Below, in pieces: positions 62,401 through 64,000 of a stretch of DNA of 64,000 nucleotides. The stretch covers positions 1,882,001-1,946,000 of the forward strand of contig OY718805.1 in assembly GCA_963070105.1 (NCBI GenBank), written 5' to 3'. Position 1 is the first letter of the stretch. Every line of letters begins with the position of its first letter. Source of the DNA: Litomosoides sigmodontis (Eukaryota; Nematoda; Chromadorea; Rhabditida; Onchocercidae). A model generated the notes under the pieces. It was not told where the DNA came from. It ran no database searches and was given only the letters and a program-made list of their open reading frames with translations. A program made the position numbers and the translations under genes.

Positions 62401-64000
62401 AAATACTTAAAGTTAACTAAATTAAATAATTTAGGAAGCTTTCCATTCTCTCTTTCAGGTGTTTCTCGACGACCACACACTGCTTCTCATCGTCGATTGT
62501 CGACGTCCACTGCCACAACCCGCCACTCCAGCAGGTCAAGCAAAAAGGCCAAAAGAAAGCGTCTTCGCAAAACTAAGCACAAAAGGTGTGCTATTCGATT
62601 TTGCTAAAATTTAATTAATTTTTCAAAACATTGAAATTACACTTTAGAAAGCATTTCGAATGATAGAGCAGCAAGAAGAGAAAAATAATTTTTGAAGTGA
62701 AATTTGCAAGCATTTTTCAATTAATGCAAATAATATGGCAATGATTTTTATGCCATCGGGAAATCACCCACAACTGCAAAATGATCCGTCACGTGTCAAC
62801 TTGCATTCAAAACCTAAAAGTACAACAGTTGGGAAATTAACTGCTCTCGACCGGTGCAGACAGATTCAAGCCAATCCTTCAAGTGCAGCCGAAATTTTAC
62901 TCCGTGAACGGCTCATCTTCTCAGTTGAAGGTTAAGTTAACCTTAGCGTTCCAAGTTGAAATCATCCGAATGCATAGCTTACTTTCTAACTTACCACACG
63001 TGTAATGCTAATGGACGGCTTATTTGACGTGCAAATAATATCTCTGTCAATACAGTCGATGATATTTCTCTTGCTTCCTCACTAATTTGTACTCTAAAAA
63101 TGGACGCAAAATTTTAAATGCCAAAAAAAAGATTAGCTTTTTCATCTTATTTCGCAAAAAATTTCAACTTCTTTTTTGCGATTCAAAAAGATGCATTATG
63201 CAAATGAGCGGTAAAATTCTGTAATTCAAAAGATTTCATCCACTAAATTATATTCACTACGTTTGAAGACTGATGAAATTAATGCTGCACTCACGTTGTG
63301 ATGACTAGAAATTGAAATGAAAATGTAGAAATTAGCTAATGGCGAATTTGTTTAGATTTATCAGGTCGGCGAGGATTAACGCAAGAGGAAGTGGTGCGCT
63401 CGAATATTGCTTTTGCTTGCGTTCCACGTTTAGATGAAGCGGAATGTCAACGTTCACTTTGCTATAATCTTTACTATCGTACAATGGACGGTACGTGTAA
63501 CAATCTTCTCCAACCGCTACGTGGCGCTGCATTTCGACCTTACAACAGGTTACTTGTGAATTAGTAATCAGTGAGGCGTTCGAATTATTGACAACAACAC
63601 ATGTTAAAGATAAGATTTGGTAGAATTTTGCTGCAAAATTAAAAAATTGAAATTGTAATTTGTTAGAATGAATGATTGAAAATGATCACTTCTAATTATT
63701 GAATATTTGTAATTAAAATTTTTTACTTCTAATCATATGTTTTAATTTTGCAAAAATGTTCAATCACATTTTAGATTGCTAATGCCCGAATATGATAATA
63801 AACTTTCGGAGCCAGTTGGTTAGTCATTAATTTTGTCACTCATTAAAAACAAAATTTTGCTCAATGAATTGAGGATTTATGTTAATTGACTGGATCAACT
63901 GATATGGATGAAAAGATAGAAAAAAAAAATGAAATTTGTTTTCGGTTCTATGCTTCCAATTAGACCGAACGCCCGTGAAGTAAGCCGACTGATACTTTCA
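56496..64000 (+). CDS. ShKT-domain animal haem peroxidase, 5' part (MLT-7/SKPO-like)
   Basis: Secreted haem peroxidase of the type that cross-links nematode cuticle collagens (the MLT-7/SKPO group has ShKT plus peroxidase). Exons seen: 56496-56663, 62459-62585, about 62698-62930, 63365-63548, 63775-63818 and an open frame from 63964 to the window end. Exon 1 encodes a complete six-cysteine ShKT domain (CHNGCCDQHEWCRFWA to NCQLACNTC) whose WCRFWASAGECTANRGWM core is typical. Exon 2 is a basic linker ending RSSKKAKRKRLRKTKHKR. The later exons hold peroxidase propeptide and N-terminal motifs: CVPRLDEAECQRSLCYN, YYRTMDGTCNNL, PLRGAAFRPYNRLLMP and PNAREVSRLIL. The signal peptide exon upstream was not found. 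The haem-binding and catalytic region lies beyond the window. The last junction (63818 to 63964) does not keep phase, so a small exon may be missing. Confidence 0.88.
56728..56773. repeat. (GTGTAC/GTGTGC)n repeat
   Basis: An alternating purine/pyrimidine hexanucleotide-like repeat just downstream of the ShKT exon donor. Confidence 0.9.
56911..56931. repeat. (CT)n microsatellite
   Basis: A pure CT run in the large peroxidase intron. Confidence 0.9.
59640..59692. repeat. Impure (GA)n tract
   Basis: A GA-rich, purine-only stretch in the large peroxidase intron, interrupted by CAG and GGC. Confidence 0.75.

Larger units (their letters stand above)
56664..62458 (+). other. 5.8-kb intron between ShKT and linker exons
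   Basis: The intron follows the ShKT exon (CAAG|GTATCG) and ends at CTTTCAG before 62459. It holds a GTGTAC-type repeat (56728-56773), a CT run (56911-56931) and a GA tract (59640-59692). No additional ShKT exon was recognised. A possible minus-strand exon is at 62117-62167. Confidence 0.55.

Overview
The window looks like a piece of nematode nuclear genome, probably a parasitic species. Noncoding DNA is very A/T-rich. Genes have many short exons joined at TTTCAG- or TTTTAG-type acceptors. Two mRNAs appear to start 1-2 bases downstream of an intron-like acceptor, as in spliced-leader trans-splicing. An ShKT domain is followed by an animal haem peroxidase, an architecture typical of nematode cuticle enzymes. 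The species assignment is inference. All exon models were built by hand from splice signals, reading phase and remembered family sequences; no database search was possible.

Layout. 1.7-4.6 kb (+): an eight-exon SDR42E / 3-beta-HSD-type dehydrogenase with a C-terminal membrane anchor. 6.9-21.9 kb (-): a seven-exon gene with introns up to 8.7 kb, encoding a 434-residue protein whose C-terminus resembles the FAM89/LURAP1 adaptor motif. 21.9-29.9 kb: mostly gene-free, with one possible small single-pass membrane protein (+, 28.1-28.8 kb). 29.9-36.5 kb (-): a complete 23-exon OPA1/EAT-3 dynamin-related mitochondrial GTPase, about 954 residues. 38.1-42.1 kb (+): an F-box/leucine-rich-repeat protein, with an unrecognised ORF just downstream. 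44.2-45.9 kb (+): an Fcf2-domain rRNA-processing protein with a probable GC-AG intron. 47.3-47.6 kb (+): an unrecognised coding exon. 47.8-51.8 kb (+): a complete nine-exon BBS1, the BBSome core subunit. 56.5-64.0 kb (+): the 5' half of an ShKT plus haem-peroxidase gene, cut by the window end.

The genes serve unrelated pathways: steroid/lipid redox, mitochondrial inner-membrane fusion, ubiquitin ligation, ribosome biogenesis, ciliary trafficking and extracellular-matrix oxidation. From 38 to 52 kb, three recognised genes and two uncertain ones lie head-to-tail on the plus strand. OPA1 and the F-box gene are divergent across a 1.6-kb spacer.

The noncoding part has notable structure: a 138-bp near-perfect hairpin in an intron, a tRNA-like (SINE-type) remnant, many (GA/CT)n tracts, an exact 32-bp tandem duplication, and DR1/DR2 nuclear-receptor-like sites. 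No CRISPR array, rRNA gene or intact tRNA gene was seen.
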